From Roseiarcus sp050010035 (lineage in GTDB: Bacteria; Pseudomonadota; Alphaproteobacteria; Rhizobiales; Beijerinckiaceae): DNA of 34,591 bases. Shown one piece after another: positions 33,969 to 34,591 of this stretch. Below the pieces are notes generated by a model, which made no database searches, was not told the DNA's origin, and was given only the letters and a program-made list of their open reading frames with translations. Each line of letters opens with the position of its first letter. The first letter of the stretch is position 1. The stretch covers positions 1-34,591 of the forward strand of contig JBEKLU010000051.1 of NCBI GenBank assembly GCA_050010035.1. The letters are read 5' to 3'. The translations under genes were made by a program, and so were the position numbers.

Positions 33969-34591
33969 ATGATGCGGGTAATTTCAGCCCTGAAGGGCTA
34001 CGCGATCGAGGCGAGCGACGGCAGGATCGGAACCGTCGCCGATTTCCTCTTCGACGACGCGTCGTGGAGAGCGCGCTGGCTGGTCGTCGACTGCGGAACT
34101 TGGCTGACCGGGCGCAAGGTGCTGATCCATCCTTCGGCCATTTCCCGGACCGACTTGGAACAACAACGATTTCTCGTGTCGCTAACGATGGCTCAGGTCG
34201 AAAAGAGCCCAGAATTGGCTGAGGACCAGCCGGTGTCGCAGCAAATGGAGAACCAGCTCTACACTTACTATGGATGGGACCCGCTTTGGGGCGGCCCCTA
34301 TCTCAGCGAGACGCCCGGCGCGATGGCTTGGCCCTATATGGCGCCGCCTTATTTCGGCCAAGGCCTCAGTACCGGCGAGGCGCATAGCACGGACGCGAGT
34401 TTGCGAGGGGCCGATCCGCATGTGCGCAGCGTCGAAGAAGTGACGGGATACCATATTCACGCCGTTGATGGCGAAATCGGCCACATCGAGAATTTCATGA
34501 TCGACGACGCCGACTGGAGCATCCATTATTTCATCGTCGACACCCGGAATTGGTGGTTTGGCAAGCGCGTGCTGATTTCGCCGCTGGCGGT
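33969..34591 (+). CDS. PRC-barrel domain protein, 3' end beyond window
   Basis: The frame from 33969 (MMRVISALKGYAIEASDGRI) continues without a stop to the window edge, giving 207 residues. It has two PRC-barrel repeats: GTVADFLFDDASWRARWLVV with GRKVLIHPSAI near 10-60, and HAVDGEIGHIENFMIDDADW with WWFGKRVLISPLA near 165-207. They are joined by a Tyr/Pro/Trp-rich linker (LYTYYGWDPLWGGPYLSETP). PRC-barrels are small beta-barrels seen in photosynthetic reaction-centre H subunits, RimM and many stress-related proteins of alphaproteobacteria. The exact role is unknown. An ATG three bases later is equally possible as start. Confidence 0.85.
   Translation, partial: MMRVISALKGYAIEASDGRIGTVADFLFDDASWRARWLVVDCGTWLTGRKVLIHPSAISRTDLEQQRFLVSLTMAQVEKSPELAEDQPVSQQMENQLYTYYGWDPLWGGPYLSETPGAMAWPYMAPPYFGQGLSTGEAHSTDASLRGADPHVRSVEEVTGYHIHAVDGEIGHIENFMIDDADWSIHYFIVDTRNWWFGKRVLISPLA

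Noticed and set aside
1..34591. CRISPR arrays, tRNA and rRNA genes
   Set aside because: I looked for regularly spaced repeats, cloverleaf signatures and rRNA landmarks and saw none. The dispersed repeat is not regularly spaced.

Overview
The window is GC-rich, with tightly packed operons joined by ATGA start/stop overlaps. It carries an lpiA/mprF-acvB pair, a Do-type protease, a SpoIIAA-like protein and PRC-barrel proteins. This gene set points to an alphaproteobacterium of the Hyphomicrobiales, possibly near Methylocystaceae/Beijerinckiaceae. The family-level guess rests on gene style only and is weak.

Region 1 (1-4286) is a graveyard of mobile elements. It holds the open end of an IS256-type transposase, a frameshifted tniB/tniQ remnant followed by two hairpins, the first ~30 codons of an IS701-type transposase, and the C-terminal end of an IS91-type transposase. 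Region 2 (4287-10715) is conserved host DNA read leftwards: a ClC channel/transporter, a 43-residue membrane protein, LpiA/MprF and AcvB. A divergent marR gene faces the ClC gene. Region 3 (10716-16652) holds small stress-type genes (SpoIIAA-like, YflT-like, Sel1 repeat) and a DegP protease. It is interrupted by a truncated sugar-ABC ATPase and a broken IS5 transposase.

Region 4 (16653-24435) begins with a truncated tyrosine recombinase and a complete-looking group II intron (about 17665-19617). Next is a leftward cluster of gluconokinase, a sugar-acid MFS transporter, class I fructose-bisphosphate aldolase, ribulose-phosphate epimerase and a decayed 6-phosphogluconolactonase. Upstream of gluconokinase is a deletion scar joining the front of galU to the back of a Cof-type HAD phosphatase. 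Region 5 (24638-32267) is a compact leftward operon: MFS transporter, GltD-like flavoprotein with ferredoxin domains, pyruvate:ferredoxin oxidoreductase (NifJ) and a PyrD-like protein. It looks like an import and electron-transfer module around pyruvate. Region 6 (32268-34591) holds an IS5-type N-terminal remnant, small exported proteins and a truncated PRC-barrel gene.

The least explained feature is a dispersed repeat of roughly 38-45 bp with core AGACTCGGAAACTACTCA. I find seven copies, all outside intact genes and several at the edges of mobile-element debris. Two pairs face each other: one encloses the IS5 remnant and the other a 68-bp segment with a hairpin. This may be a small non-autonomous element or a recombination/insertion hotspot. 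The other notable system is the NifJ operon, whose two flanking proteins resemble the two halves of dihydropyrimidine dehydrogenase.
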